This document shows, in pieces, positions 18,660 through 27,937 of a stretch of DNA of 64,000 nucleotides. Source of the stretch: JAFGBI01 sp964454025 (lineage in GTDB: Bacteria; Myxococcota_A; Polyangia; Polyangiales; Polyangiaceae); assembly GCA_964454025.1 (NCBI GenBank), contig CAYVRP010000008.1:46829-110828 (forward strand), read 5' to 3'. The notes under the pieces were generated by a model that was not told where the DNA came from, did no database searches, and saw only the letters and a program-made list of their open reading frames with translations. Numbering within the stretch: position 1 is the stretch's first letter; every line of letters starts with the position of its first letter. A program made the position numbers and the translations under genes.

Positions 18660-20387
18660 ATGAGTCTTCGCCGTCATCGCTCGTCGCTCGGTCGCTCCGT
18701 CGCCGCCGGCCTCACCCTCGCTGCCGCCGTGACGGCCTGCACCTCGCCGCCGAGCGGTGAGGGCGAGCCGCCCGCTCGGGTGATCGAGCCGGGCTGCATC
18801 AACGCCTGCTACTACGACGAGCTGCCACCGCCGGTGGACTGCGCCGCGGCCGAGGCGGATACCGAATTCTACCCGCTCAACGTCTGGAGCATGGAGCGCG
18901 ACGGCGTCGCCTCCAACATGTACCACTACACCGACAACACCGCGCCCTTCGAGTACCTCTCGCCCAATAGCTGGGAGCCGCCGGCGAACTCGACGCTCGA
19001 GTGGCCAGGTGGGGTCAACGACGCGTGGCCCTTCAACCCCGACCTCAAGCCCGCGAGCGTGCTGTCGATTCAGCGCTGCCTGGCTCCACCGAAGAACACG
19101 AACAACGTCCTCCACCTCTTCGGTGGCCCCTTCACCGAGTGGGGTGGCGGCGTCGGGCGCGGCCTGAAGTGTCTGAACCAGTCTTCGACACTGGGCCGGG
19201 TCAAGGTCGGCGACGACACGATGCTGCCGACCTCGGCCTCGGGCACGACGGATCCGTCCTGCGGCGCCGGGCCAGACGCCTATGACGAGGGCAGAAACGA
19301 GGTCGGGGCGTGCGCGCCGACGCAGGACGACGAGCTCATCCGGTCGGCCTGTCCCGAGCGGGATCTCAGGGCGGCCGAGGAGGGTCCCGAGAGCGCGGGC
19401 GAGGAGGAGTTCCTGCTGGGAATGACGCTCGACCTGAGCGACTGGGACGGCATCAGCTTCTGGGCCCGCCGCAGCCCCAACAGCCAGCCCGGGATCCGCA
19501 TCGCGCTCGGGGACAGGTACACGGACGACGATCTTCGGTACCTGCAGTACCACATCAACCCGGACTCCAAGCCCCTCTGCGAGCGGCGGCGGGAGTGCGG
19601 CTGCCTCAACAACCGCCCCTGCTCGGTGGACGTGAGTCCGGTCGCGGGGGAGTACTGCGAGGAGGACGCGCAGTGCAACTACGGCCAGGGCGGCCCCGGC
19701 TGCGACACCGAGGTCGGGCGCTGTGGCTGCACCCGCGACCAGGAGTGCCCTGGCGGCTGGTGCGAGCCCGAGCCGGACGGCGTCTACGGCGCGACGGGCT
19801 ACGGCCACTGTCGCGCCATGAGCTACTGCTACGATCCGGCGATCGACCCGTATCCCGAGGCGTGGGTGTCGGCGGGCGGGGAGCGGGTCTTCGTCCCCTG
19901 CGCCCGGGACGCGGACTGCGCCGACGGGGAGTCCTGCGTGGCGACGCCCTACGGAGGCCGCCGGGTCTGTGCGTCCCCGGAGGATCCCAAGCCGGTGTCC
20001 CGGGTGGTCCACGCCGAGTGCGGCGAGGCCGCTTGCAACGCCTTCTACAAGCCCTTCCAGGTGGGCGACGCCCAGTTCAACGGCCGCGCCTGCACGCCCT
20101 TCGCCTTTCGCGGCAGCACCTCGAACTCCTTCTGCTTCGACCCCGGGCAGGATCGGGATCCGCCCGAGGGGGTCGATCTCTGCGGCGACTTCTGGATGGC
20201 GCCCGTGTACCTCAGCACCGAGTGGCAGTTCTACAAGGTGCCGTTCACCGAGCTCCACCAGCAGGGCTGGGCCAAGGAGCAGTTCCAGTTCGATCTGACG
20301 AGCATCTCCGTGGTCCGCTTCACCTGGGACCGCGGCTGGGTGGACTACTGGATCGACGACGTGCGCTTCTACCGCGACACACGGTGA
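18660..20387 (+). CDS. Large lipoprotein, jelly roll with Cys-rich insert
   Basis: The 575-residue protein has lipobox VTAC (Cys27). The jelly-roll halves are marked by FYPLNVWSME and WDGISFWARR (about 262-271), GDRYTDDD, then WQFYKVPFTELHQQGWAKEQF and the final WVDYWIDDVRFYRD. Between GDRYTDDD and the next strand sits an insert of some 120 residues with many Cys (CGCLNNRPC, CDTEVGRCGC, CPGGWCEPE). This is the loop where the lipoproteins at 270 and 4647 have only a short Cys pair. It is the first gene of the second outer-membrane module and is followed by an A-type barrel. Glycan binding at the cell surface is inferred. Confidence 0.75.
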   Translation: MSLRRHRSSLGRSVAAGLTLAAAVTACTSPPSGEGEPPARVIEPGCINACYYDELPPPVDCAAAEADTEFYPLNVWSMERDGVASNMYHYTDNTAPFEYLSPNSWEPPANSTLEWPGGVNDAWPFNPDLKPASVLSIQRCLAPPKNTNNVLHLFGGPFTEWGGGVGRGLKCLNQSSTLGRVKVGDDTMLPTSASGTTDPSCGAGPDAYDEGRNEVGACAPTQDDELIRSACPERDLRAAEEGPESAGEEEFLLGMTLDLSDWDGISFWARRSPNSQPGIRIALGDRYTDDDLRYLQYHINPDSKPLCERRRECGCLNNRPCSVDVSPVAGEYCEEDAQCNYGQGGPGCDTEVGRCGCTRDQECPGGWCEPEPDGVYGATGYGHCRAMSYCYDPAIDPYPEAWVSAGGERVFVPCARDADCADGESCVATPYGGRRVCASPEDPKPVSRVVHAECGEAACNAFYKPFQVGDAQFNGRACTPFAFRGSTSNSFCFDPGQDRDPPEGVDLCGDFWMAPVYLSTEWQFYKVPFTELHQQGWAKEQFQFDLTSISVVRFTWDRGWVDYWIDDVRFYRDTR

Positions 20388-20871
20388 GCCGTCGTCTCCC
20401 GGGCAAGGCGCGCGGCCGAGCCGGCGGGCCCGGGCTTGGGCGGTGAGAGGAACGCGCCTTAATGCGAGGTGGCGGCGCGGAGGGGCAGGCGCGGGGGCTG
20501 ACCCGGCAGAGGGACAGCCCGGGGCCCCCGCTCCCCGCGCCCGGCCGGCGCGGGGCAGTGGTGTGAAGGTGCCCTCGAGGTGGCGACCGGGCGAGCGGCG
20601 CTGCGAGCGAGCGGGCCGAGCCTCGTCACGGCGGCGCGCCGCTGCGGCGTCGTCTCGATCGCGGGCGAGTCTCTTCACGGCACCCGCTTCGGCCGTGAAC
20701 CCGGGCCTCGGCGTCCACAGGGAACCCCGTGCCGCGGGGTGACGACGGGGCTTCTGGTGACGAACGACCTCGGCTAGAGTGCGCCGGGCCCCGAGACACG
20801 GATGTGCCGACGCGTGGCCTCCCGCGTCGGGAGTGCCGCGCCGGCGCGGCGATCAGCCAGGACGAGAGCGG
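20388..20871. other. Intergenic stretch, nothing assigned
   Basis: The 484 bp between the large lipoprotein and the A-type barrel gene are more than a simple operon gap, so the barrels may have their own promoter. I find only a weak candidate (TTCTGG, 17 bp, TAGAGT, near 20750-20780) and do not call it. Confidence 0.45.
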
Positions 20872-22812
20872 ATGAGGGAACCATCGAAACACGCGGCGCC
20901 GGAGAGCCTCGAGCCGAACAGGCTCGTGCGCCCGCGGCTCCGCAGCTTTCGGCTTCGCGCGGGCGCCGCGCCGTGGGTCACCGCCGCGCTCCTCGTCGTG
21001 ACCGATCCGGCGTGGGCGCAGGCCACCGCCGGGGAGCCCGACGCGACCTCGCCGCCGGCAGGGGCGGCGCCCGACGTCGCGCCCCCGACGGGCGCGGCGG
21101 CGCCGCTGCCTCCCGCGGACGTCCCCGCGGCCGAGCCGGCGCCCGCCGTCGCGCCCCCGGCGGGCGCGGCGGCGCCGCTGCCTCCCGCGGACGTCCCCGC
21201 GGCGCCGGCTCCCGCGGCCGCGCCAGCGCCCCCGACCGCGCCAGCGCCCCCGATCGCGCCAGCGCCCCCGACCGCCCCGGCGCCCGCCCCGGCGTCGCCT
21301 CCGCGCCTCGAGCGCGACGAGCTCCCGATCCCGGGCTATGTCCCCGGCTACCGCCAGAACGTCGCGCTCGGGATGTCGCCGTACAGCCCGCGCACCCCGG
21401 GCCTCCCGGGGGGAATGACGGCCGGGTTCGGCGCCGCGCTGCCGTTGCAGGGTTGGACCTTCAAGTGGTCGGGGTTCATGACCGCCTCCCTGCAGTTCAG
21501 CATCGACGAGCGCCGCTACCCCACCGACGAGCAGCGCACCACCGTCTTTCACACTCCGCCCGCCACCATCGACAACTGGGGTCAGTTCGTCAGCACCTCC
21601 ACCGTGCCGGGCAACTGGGTGGGCAACACCTTCTACTACGGCAACTCCCTGGTGGGTGCGACCGTCTCCGTCGACACCTGGAACCCCACCCAGCCGACGA
21701 CCTACTACCAGGTCGGCAGCCAGTACTTCATCAACAACGCCTTCGTGACCTACACGCCTGAAGCGCTGGGGAAATTGCGGCTTCGCTTCCAGGTGGGACG
21801 GTTCAGCACCAACTACGGCCAGCTCGGCCGCTGGGGCAACGGGCTCTACACCAACGCCATCTCCGGCGGGCCGCGGGGCGACGGTGAGCTCACGCGCGCG
21901 GAGCTGGCGGTCGGTCGCACGGTGAGCCTGACGGCGGAGCACGGCCTGATGGGCACGCGCGAGGGCACCCCGCCCGCCCAGGTCGTGCGGGGGCCGATGA
22001 ACGGCTGGCGCCGCCCGCTGTGGGCGGCCACCTTCATGCACCACGCGCACCTGGGGTTCGTGGTGAAGGGGGCGTTCGAGACGACCTTCCAGGCCCACTA
22101 CATGACGAGCTTCACCCAGGAGGATCGGAGCGAGTCGCTGGTCGACAACCCCGGCACGCAGGCGGTCAACGAGGAGGACGTCGAGGACGGGCGCCTCACG
22201 GTCTATGGGGCCGACGTGCGCGTCATGCACGACGCGTTCGGCTTCCTCGGGGTGGGGGTCGCCTACGTGGACGGGCACGACGCCTACCCGCTCAAGGGTC
22301 TATACACCTACGGCGGTGAGGGGGAGCAGGTCGTCGAGCGCTGGTGGGGCGTGCCCTCCGGCGGATCGGGGTCCATCCTCGTCGGCGGCTTCAACTACAA
22401 CTTCAGCATCGGCAAGCTGGTCAACTACCCGGGGACCTTCGTCGGCGATGGGCCCGACATCGTGATCAACGCCGGCCTGCACATCGCCCGCATCTGGAGC
22501 GAGTTCGAGCCCTACGACGGCCAGAGCCGGCACAAGTACGGCCTGGACGCCCTGTACACGTTCCACCGCTACATGGGGGTCGGCCTGCGGGGCGATCGCG
22601 TCTCGCCCAATTCCGACGACTCGGGCGAGGCCTTCGAGGTGCTGTCGCCGCGGCTCGTCTTCCGTTCGAACTACAACTCGCACGAGATGGTGCAGCTCAT
22701 CTACGCCAAGTGGTTCTACGGTCCTCGGACGCGCAACGAGGGGACTGGGCTGCGGACGCCGGAGAGGCTCGATGACCAGATGGTCGCGCTGAACTTCAAC
22801 ATGTGGTGGTGA
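20872..22812 (+). CDS. Outer-membrane beta-barrel protein, A type, second module
   Basis: The 646-residue protein has a long Arg-containing signal peptide ending at PAWAQA. A Pro/Ala linker with two imperfect copies of a 20-plus-residue unit (AAPLPPADVPAA) and several APPTAP repeats follows to about residue 145. Then comes IPGYVPGYRQN...GMSPYSP, matching the A-type barrel at 2932, and a barrel with WTFKWSGF, QVGRFSTNYG, HAHLGF, SFTQEDR, YNFSIGKLV and the terminal MWW. ATG 20872 is the first codon giving a clean signal peptide. The B-type gene follows after 62 bp. Channel function for oligosaccharides is inferred from pairing with binding lipoproteins. Confidence 0.75.
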   Translation: MREPSKHAAPESLEPNRLVRPRLRSFRLRAGAAPWVTAALLVVTDPAWAQATAGEPDATSPPAGAAPDVAPPTGAAAPLPPADVPAAEPAPAVAPPAGAAAPLPPADVPAAPAPAAAPAPPTAPAPPIAPAPPTAPAPAPASPPRLERDELPIPGYVPGYRQNVALGMSPYSPRTPGLPGGMTAGFGAALPLQGWTFKWSGFMTASLQFSIDERRYPTDEQRTTVFHTPPATIDNWGQFVSTSTVPGNWVGNTFYYGNSLVGATVSVDTWNPTQPTTYYQVGSQYFINNAFVTYTPEALGKLRLRFQVGRFSTNYGQLGRWGNGLYTNAISGGPRGDGELTRAELAVGRTVSLTAEHGLMGTREGTPPAQVVRGPMNGWRRPLWAATFMHHAHLGFVVKGAFETTFQAHYMTSFTQEDRSESLVDNPGTQAVNEEDVEDGRLTVYGADVRVMHDAFGFLGVGVAYVDGHDAYPLKGLYTYGGEGEQVVERWWGVPSGGSGSILVGGFNYNFSIGKLVNYPGTFVGDGPDIVINAGLHIARIWSEFEPYDGQSRHKYGLDALYTFHRYMGVGLRGDRVSPNSDDSGEAFEVLSPRLVFRSNYNSHEMVQLIYAKWFYGPRTRNEGTGLRTPERLDDQMVALNFNMWW

Positions 22813-22874
22813 GCACAATCATGGCAGCCGACATCGCAGGAACGCTCACGGTGGTCACCGGATCGCCAGAGACA

Positions 22875-24488
22875 ATGAAGCCGCCTGGCGCCCCGGGCGG
22901 GCGCCGGCGCGGTCCCACCGGCGCCGCTCGCGGTCCCCGCGCGCCGCGGGGGTGGCTGCTGCTCGGGGCGACCGCGGCCGCGACCCTCGTCGCGAGCCCC
23001 GTCGCCGCGCAGGCCGCCGACCCGCCGACCCAGAGCGAGGAAGAACGGCTCCGGCAGCTCGACCCGTCGCTCAGCCTCGACCCGTCCGCGCCGCAGGCAG
23101 GGGCGCTGCCTGGCGGCATGACCCCGGCCTACGGCCAGAGCGCCGAGGGCGCGGGCGACTGGCGCTTCGACTTCCATGGCCAGTTCACCATGCCGATGAA
23201 CGTCGGGATCGCGCCGCGGGCCGACCGCCAGCCGGGGGAGAGCGAGCGGGTCCTCCACGCGCCGCCGGTGATCCCGGGCGACAAGGAAACCTTCACCTAC
23301 ACCGCGACGATCCCCACCCCGTACGTCCAGCTCAACCTGTCCTATGGCAACTCCGTCGTCACCGGCAACATCTCGCTGCTCGCCGAACAGGCGTCGGTGT
23401 CGGCGGGATACTTCGATCCCCCGTCGCAGGCCGGCATCAACGACGTCTTCCTCGACATCCGCCCCGAGGTGGGCAAGAACGCCCGCCTGCATCTCTACGT
23501 CGGCGCGTTCACCAGCCGCTACGGCAGCCCCGGGGAGCACGACGAGGGCCGCTACGGCACCCCGATCATCGCCCGGGTCAACGGCGTCGGCGAGGCCGTC
23601 GTCGCGACCCTCGGGCTCAGCCAGGACTTCGCGCTCCTGCTCGAGCAGGGCATCGTCGGGCAGTCCAACAAGGCGCCGCCGGACCTGACGCCCGACGGGT
23701 GGAACGACTTCGCCGATCCCAACGTCGGCTCGACCTTCGCGCACCACGGGCACGCGGGGCTCGCCTACCAGAGCCTCGCCACCCTCGGGGCGCACTACGT
23801 CTACGCGCTCAGCCAGGACGACACCGCGACGGGCATGATCGGGCCCGACGGCAGCGTCCGCGTCCTCGGCGCCGATCTGCGGCTCAACCTCGGGCGCTTC
23901 GGGCACCTGTACGGCGCCGTCGCGCAGACGTCGGCCGAGCACGCGCGGGTGGTCAGCCGCGTCATCGAGGTGCTCAACACCCGGGGCGGCGACGGGCTCA
24001 TCGAGAACTACCTCGGCCCGCAGAGCCATGGGAACGGGACGCTCCTGAGCTTCGGTGGCCAGTACGATCTGAGCGTCGGCAAGCTGGTGAGCTACCCGGT
24101 CCCCTTCTCCGGCGACGGGCCCGACATCTTCGTGAGCCTGTTCGCGCTCGGCACCCGCGTCACCAGCGACGACTCGCTCTACGACGAGGTGCTGAAGCTC
24201 AAGCTGGGCGCCGAGGCCACCTACAGCCTCCTGTCCTGGTTCGCCGTCTCCGGCAGGTTCGACCAGGTGAACCCGGACCAGGACGACAGGCGGCAGTCGT
24301 TCATGATCTTCTCCCCCCGGCTCATCTTCCGGACGGACTGGCAGGCGTCGAACCAGGTCATGCTCCAGTACTCTCGCTTCGTGAACGGCTCGGCCGTACC
24401 GGTGCGCACCGGGTACCCCCCGACCCTGGATCCCGACGCGGTCCCCGACGAGAACGTCATCTCGCTGTCGGGTAGCATGTGGTGGTAA
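22875..24488 (+). CDS. Outer-membrane beta-barrel protein, B type, second module
   Basis: The 537-residue protein has a signal peptide with many Arg ending at VAAQA, a short linker and a barrel. It lines up over most of its length with the B-type protein at 1085: WRFDFHGQFTMPMNVGI, VQLNLSYGN, YVGAFTSRYG, the GRYGTPIIARV loop, HHGHAGLAY, LSQDD, YDLSVGKLV, VMLQYSRF and the end SMWW. Apart from the missing Pro/Ala linker, length differences are small. ATG 22875 is preferred; ATG 22821 would put a hydrophobic extension before the signal peptide. The stop precedes the next gene by 23 bp, so these are one operon. Confidence 0.75.
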   Translation: MKPPGAPGGRRRGPTGAARGPRAPRGWLLLGATAAATLVASPVAAQAADPPTQSEEERLRQLDPSLSLDPSAPQAGALPGGMTPAYGQSAEGAGDWRFDFHGQFTMPMNVGIAPRADRQPGESERVLHAPPVIPGDKETFTYTATIPTPYVQLNLSYGNSVVTGNISLLAEQASVSAGYFDPPSQAGINDVFLDIRPEVGKNARLHLYVGAFTSRYGSPGEHDEGRYGTPIIARVNGVGEAVVATLGLSQDFALLLEQGIVGQSNKAPPDLTPDGWNDFADPNVGSTFAHHGHAGLAYQSLATLGAHYVYALSQDDTATGMIGPDGSVRVLGADLRLNLGRFGHLYGAVAQTSAEHARVVSRVIEVLNTRGGDGLIENYLGPQSHGNGTLLSFGGQYDLSVGKLVSYPVPFSGDGPDIFVSLFALGTRVTSDDSLYDEVLKLKLGAEATYSLLSWFAVSGRFDQVNPDQDDRRQSFMIFSPRLIFRTDWQASNQVMLQYSRFVNGSAVPVRTGYPPTLDPDAVPDENVISLSGSMWW

Positions 24489-24511
24489 CGAGCCCGCCGA
24501 GGAGGAAGGTC

Positions 24512-25237
24512 ATGCGTCCGTCACTCGCGCTCCTGGCGCTGCCGGCTGCGGCCCTCGGCGCCACCGCCCTCGGCGCCTGCATCGGCGTCTCGGCGACGCA
24601 GCCGGGCGCCGCCGCGGCGGCCCTGCGCTACTGTCCCGGCGCGGTGGTGCCCGCGCCCGAGGGGCTCATCGACGACTTCGAGGATGGCGACAACAAGACC
24701 GCCGCCGTCGCGGGTCGCGGGGGGTACTGGTGGAAGAGCACGGACTCGGCGGGTTCCTTCTTCGGACCGGAGGACTGGGGGCCGATCGCGGCCGGCCCAG
24801 GCGGCTCGCTCGCCTTGCACCCGATGGGTGAGACGGTGCTCGGGGATCCCACCGAGGCGTGGGGCGCGCAGATCGGCGGCAACTTCGTGGGGGCCGGGTT
24901 CTACGACGCCAGCGCGTACGTCGGCATCGCGTTCAAGGCGAAGGTGGGGCCGAAGTCGACCAAGACGTTCCGCGTCGAGGTGGCGGACGTGAACACGCAC
25001 CCGAGCGGCGAGGTCTGCGACAGCTGCTGGAACCACTTCGGCAAGTACGTCACTTTCACTACCGAGTGGCAGGAATACCAGGTCCTCTTCTCCGAGCTCC
25101 GGCAGGAGGAGGGCTGGGGCAACCCGCGACCGAAATCGGTCACCCCGGCCCAGATCTACTCGCTCAACTGGAAGATCCGGCCCGGCTCCACCTTCGAGTT
25201 CTTCATCGACGACATCCAGTTCCTGACCTGCCAGTGA
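24512..25237 (+). CDS. Small lipoprotein with jelly-roll domain, second module
   Basis: The 241-residue protein starts at ATG 24512 directly after a strong GGAGGAAGG site and has lipobox LGAC. It is the counterpart of the protein at 6056: GLIDDFEDGDN at the start of the fold, FRVEVADVNTHPSGEVC with a CDSC pair, EEGWGNPRP, and the last strand FEFFIDDIQFLTC. The two Cys pairs are conserved in both. Gene order differs from the first module, where this type comes first; here it comes after the barrels. Function as glycan-binding protein is inferred. Confidence 0.75.
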   Translation: MRPSLALLALPAAALGATALGACIGVSATQPGAAAAALRYCPGAVVPAPEGLIDDFEDGDNKTAAVAGRGGYWWKSTDSAGSFFGPEDWGPIAAGPGGSLALHPMGETVLGDPTEAWGAQIGGNFVGAGFYDASAYVGIAFKAKVGPKSTKTFRVEVADVNTHPSGEVCDSCWNHFGKYVTFTTEWQEYQVLFSELRQEEGWGNPRPKSVTPAQIYSLNWKIRPGSTFEFFIDDIQFLTCQ

Positions 25238-25424
25238 CGCGCGGCCTGCGCGCGCGCTGACGGCGGCGGCACGCGCCGGGCGCGCGAACGGAGCGCCGCT
25301 GCGGCCTGCGCGGCGAGCCGTGCGCCTCGAGCTTTGCCCGGCGCAGGATCCGTGGGAAGGTTTCGGGTCGAGGTCCGGCGGGTCGGCGACGGGTCCCCTC
25401 GAGCGACGAAGGAGCTACCCTGCC

Positions 25425-27131
25425 ATGAAGCCCCTGCAACTGACGGTCGTGTTCGCCGGCCTGCTCTGGATGGCCGCCTGTTCGAGCGATTCGGGAGGCG
25501 AGGCCTCCTCGCAGGGCAGCGGGGGTCAAGCCGCGGGCGCGAGCGGCGGTACGGGCGGTGCGGTCACCGGCGGCGGTCCGGTGACGGGCGGCGAGGCCCC
25601 CGGCGGCAGCGGGGGTTTCGCGACCGGCGGGACCCCGATCACCGGGGGCGCGAGCAGCGGCGGCGGTCCGGTGACGGGCGGCGCGAGCAGCGGCGGCGGT
25701 CCGGTGACGGGCGGCGCGAGCAGCGGCGGCGGTCCGCTGACGGGGGGCGCGAGCAGCGGTGGCGCCCCGGTCACGGGCGGCGCGGGCAGCGGCGGCGGTC
25801 CGCTCACCGGCGGCGCGGGGTCTGGTGGCCTCCCGTCGGGTGGGAACAGCGGCACCGGCGGCCTGACGGGCGGCGCGGCCGGAACGGGCGGCACGTCCAC
25901 GGGCGGAGACGGCAGCGGTGGCGCCGGGGGCCAGGCCGGCGCGGTCGCGACGGGCGGCGCCAGCGACGGCGGCTCCGGCGGCAGCGGCGGCAGCGAGGAG
26001 CCGCAGCATTGGGGCGGGACCTGGACCGCGTCGCCCTACTACGACTCGGGCAACCAGCCGCCCGTCTCGCTGGCGAACGGCGTCATCCGCCAGATCGCGC
26101 ACGTCTCGCTGGGCGGCCGCGAGCTGCGCGTGCAGTTCTCGAACCTGTTCGGCAACGGCCCGGTCACCATCAACTCGGCGCACATCGCGCTCTGCCCGTC
26201 GACGCCCGCGGTGGACAGCACCATCCAGACGGCGACCGACACTCCGCTCGCGTTCTCGGGCTCGGCCGCGGTGACCATCGCGCAGGGCCAGGAGCTCTGG
26301 TCGGACCCGGTCGCCTTCGACCTGCCGCCGCTCGGCAACCTGACCATCACGACCGCCTTCGGCGCGGTCCCCAGCAACGTCACCGGTCACTCCGGCTCCC
26401 GGACCACGTCCTACATCCAGACCGGCAGCAGCGACGTCAGCGCGCCGAGCATGGCCTCGGCGCAGACGACCGACCACTGGTACTTCATCTCCGGCATCGA
26501 CGTGATGGCCGGGGCTTCGGCCCGGGCCGTCGTCGCCATCGGCGACTCCATCACCGACGGTCGGGGCACGGATACCAACCACAACAACCGGTGGACGGAC
26601 ATCCTGGCCGCGCGCCTGCAGCAGAACCCCGACACCGCGGACGTCGCCGTCCTCAACCAGGGGATCGGCGCCACCAACCTGATCGGCAACAGCGGCACCG
26701 CCGGCCAGGCCCGCTTCGACCGGGACGTGATCGGGCAGAGCGGCGTCCGCTACGCGATCGTCTATCACGGGGTCAACGACATCGGCGCCGCGGGCGCGTC
26801 TACCGCCGCCATGCGCGCCGCCTACGACGACCTCATCGCGCGCGCGCATGGCGCCGGGCTGCTGATCTACGGCGGGACCATCCTCCCCTTCAGCGGCAAC
26901 AGCTACTACAGCGCCGCGCACGAAACCGTCCGCCAGGAGGTCAACGCCTACATCCGGAGCGGCGTCTTCGACGGCGTGATCGACTTCGACGCCGCGCTCA
27001 CGGACGGCGGCAACCCCCCCGCGCTCCAGGCGGTCTACGCCACCTGGGCCCAGACGGACTGGCTACACCCCGGACCGGCGGGCTACCAGAAGATGGGGGA
27101 AACCCCGGAGCTCTCGCTCTTCGTGGAGTAG
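25425..27131 (+). CDS. SGNH/GDSL esterase lipoprotein with Gly-rich repeat linker
   Basis: The 568-residue protein has lipobox MAAC and an AAGGAG site before ATG 25425. After a Gly/Thr/Ser linker (to about residue 190) an N-terminal beta domain begins WGGTWTASPYYDSG. The SGNH hydrolase follows: the nucleophile Ser in AIGDSITDG (S375), the oxyanion Asn in GVND (N451) and the Asp/His pair in DWLHPGPAGY (D545, H548). Relatives remove acetyl or other acyl groups from polysaccharides or act on small esters. Its place after the second outer-membrane module fits a carbohydrate esterase for decorated glycans such as acetylated mannan or xylan; this is inference. Confidence 0.82.
   Translation: MKPLQLTVVFAGLLWMAACSSDSGGEASSQGSGGQAAGASGGTGGAVTGGGPVTGGEAPGGSGGFATGGTPITGGASSGGGPVTGGASSGGGPVTGGASSGGGPLTGGASSGGAPVTGGAGSGGGPLTGGAGSGGLPSGGNSGTGGLTGGAAGTGGTSTGGDGSGGAGGQAGAVATGGASDGGSGGSGGSEEPQHWGGTWTASPYYDSGNQPPVSLANGVIRQIAHVSLGGRELRVQFSNLFGNGPVTINSAHIALCPSTPAVDSTIQTATDTPLAFSGSAAVTIAQGQELWSDPVAFDLPPLGNLTITTAFGAVPSNVTGHSGSRTTSYIQTGSSDVSAPSMASAQTTDHWYFISGIDVMAGASARAVVAIGDSITDGRGTDTNHNNRWTDILAARLQQNPDTADVAVLNQGIGATNLIGNSGTAGQARFDRDVIGQSGVRYAIVYHGVNDIGAAGASTAAMRAAYDDLIARAHGAGLLIYGGTILPFSGNSYYSAAHETVRQEVNAYIRSGVFDGVIDFDAALTDGGNPPALQAVYATWAQTDWLHPGPAGYQKMGETPELSLFVE
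25653..25817 (+). repeat. 33-bp tandem repeat encoding an 11-residue linker unit
   Basis: Five units of 33 bp encode SSGGGPVTGGA with small variations (PLTGG, GAPVTGG, AGSGG). The later units diverge at the nucleotide level. This is the spacer between the lipid anchor and the esterase domain, and its length is likely variable between strains. Confidence 0.8.
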
Positions 27132-27445
27132 CCGCGCGGGGCACGCGGGCGGCGCGCCGACCGCGCCGCCGGTGCCCGTTCACGAAGGACGAGCGGGTCA
27201 TCCCCTGACTGGGCGAGCAGTGCCCGGCGGCTGACTGGTGACCGTCGCGGCGCGCGCCGTGGGCCGCCCAATTCACGCGCGCCGCGCGGACGCTCACGGC
27301 AGGGGAGCAGGCGCGGCAGAGAGCGGTGGAGGCGCGACGCGTCTCATGCGAGGCTCACGCGCCTCCTCGCTGGATCCCCCGCCTGGTCCGGCGACGTACC
27401 GCCGCGCCGGCCTCGCGCGCGGCCCCCATCGCGAGAAACCCGCCC
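27132..27445. other. Intergenic stretch before the respiratory operon
   Basis: The 314 bp should hold the promoter of the Rieske/cytochrome b operon, but I see no box pair near consensus. Confidence 0.45.
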
Positions 27446-27934
27446 ATGAACGAATCGGCAAGCAAGCTCACACAACCGCGGGACACCGGCGGCCGGCGCG
27501 GGATCCTGCTCGCGCTCGGGGGCCTGTCCCTGGCTTGGCTCGGCGCGCTGGTCTACCCCATCTACCGGTTCCTCAGCCCTCCTTCGGCGGCGAACCCCTT
27601 CGGCCCCACGGGCAAGGCGAAGGTGGACAAGATCACCCCGGCGGACGTCGCCCGACCCGGGCAGGGCAAGAACGGCGGGTACGCGGGCCGCGGGCTGATC
27701 GTGCTGAGGGGCGAGGACGGGGTGCTCCGCGCCTTCGACGCCAAGTGCAGCCACGCCGGGTGCAACGTGAGCTTCGAGGGTTCGCGCATCCACTGCCCCT
27801 GCCACGGCGGGATCTACGACCTGCTGGGCAGGAACGTCTCGGGGCCGCCCCCCCGGCCGCTCACCGCGCTCCGGGTGGTCGAGGAGAACGGTGAGCTGTA
27901 CGTGAGCCGCGCGGACGCCGAGGCGGGGAGCTGA
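27446..27934 (+). CDS. Rieske [2Fe-2S] protein
   Basis: The 162-residue protein has one N-terminal membrane helix (about 19-43, GILLALGGLSLAWLGALVYP) after a short basic segment, as in quinol-oxidising Rieske subunits. The cluster motif is complete: CSHAGC (C101, H103, C106) and CPCHGG (C117, C119, H120), giving two Cys and two His ligands and a disulfide. GPPPRPL after the second box is the usual Pro loop. It passes electrons from quinol at the cytochrome b Qo site. The cytochrome b gene starts 3 bp after the stop codon. Confidence 0.93.
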   Translation: MNESASKLTQPRDTGGRRGILLALGGLSLAWLGALVYPIYRFLSPPSAANPFGPTGKAKVDKITPADVARPGQGKNGGYAGRGLIVLRGEDGVLRAFDAKCSHAGCNVSFEGSRIHCPCHGGIYDLLGRNVSGPPPRPLTALRVVEENGELYVSRADAEAGS

Positions 27935-27937
27935 CCG

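Noticed and set aside
270..25237. SusC/SusD pair
   Set aside because: The barrels lack plug-domain and TonB-box motifs, and the lipoproteins are beta-rich rather than helical SusD-like.
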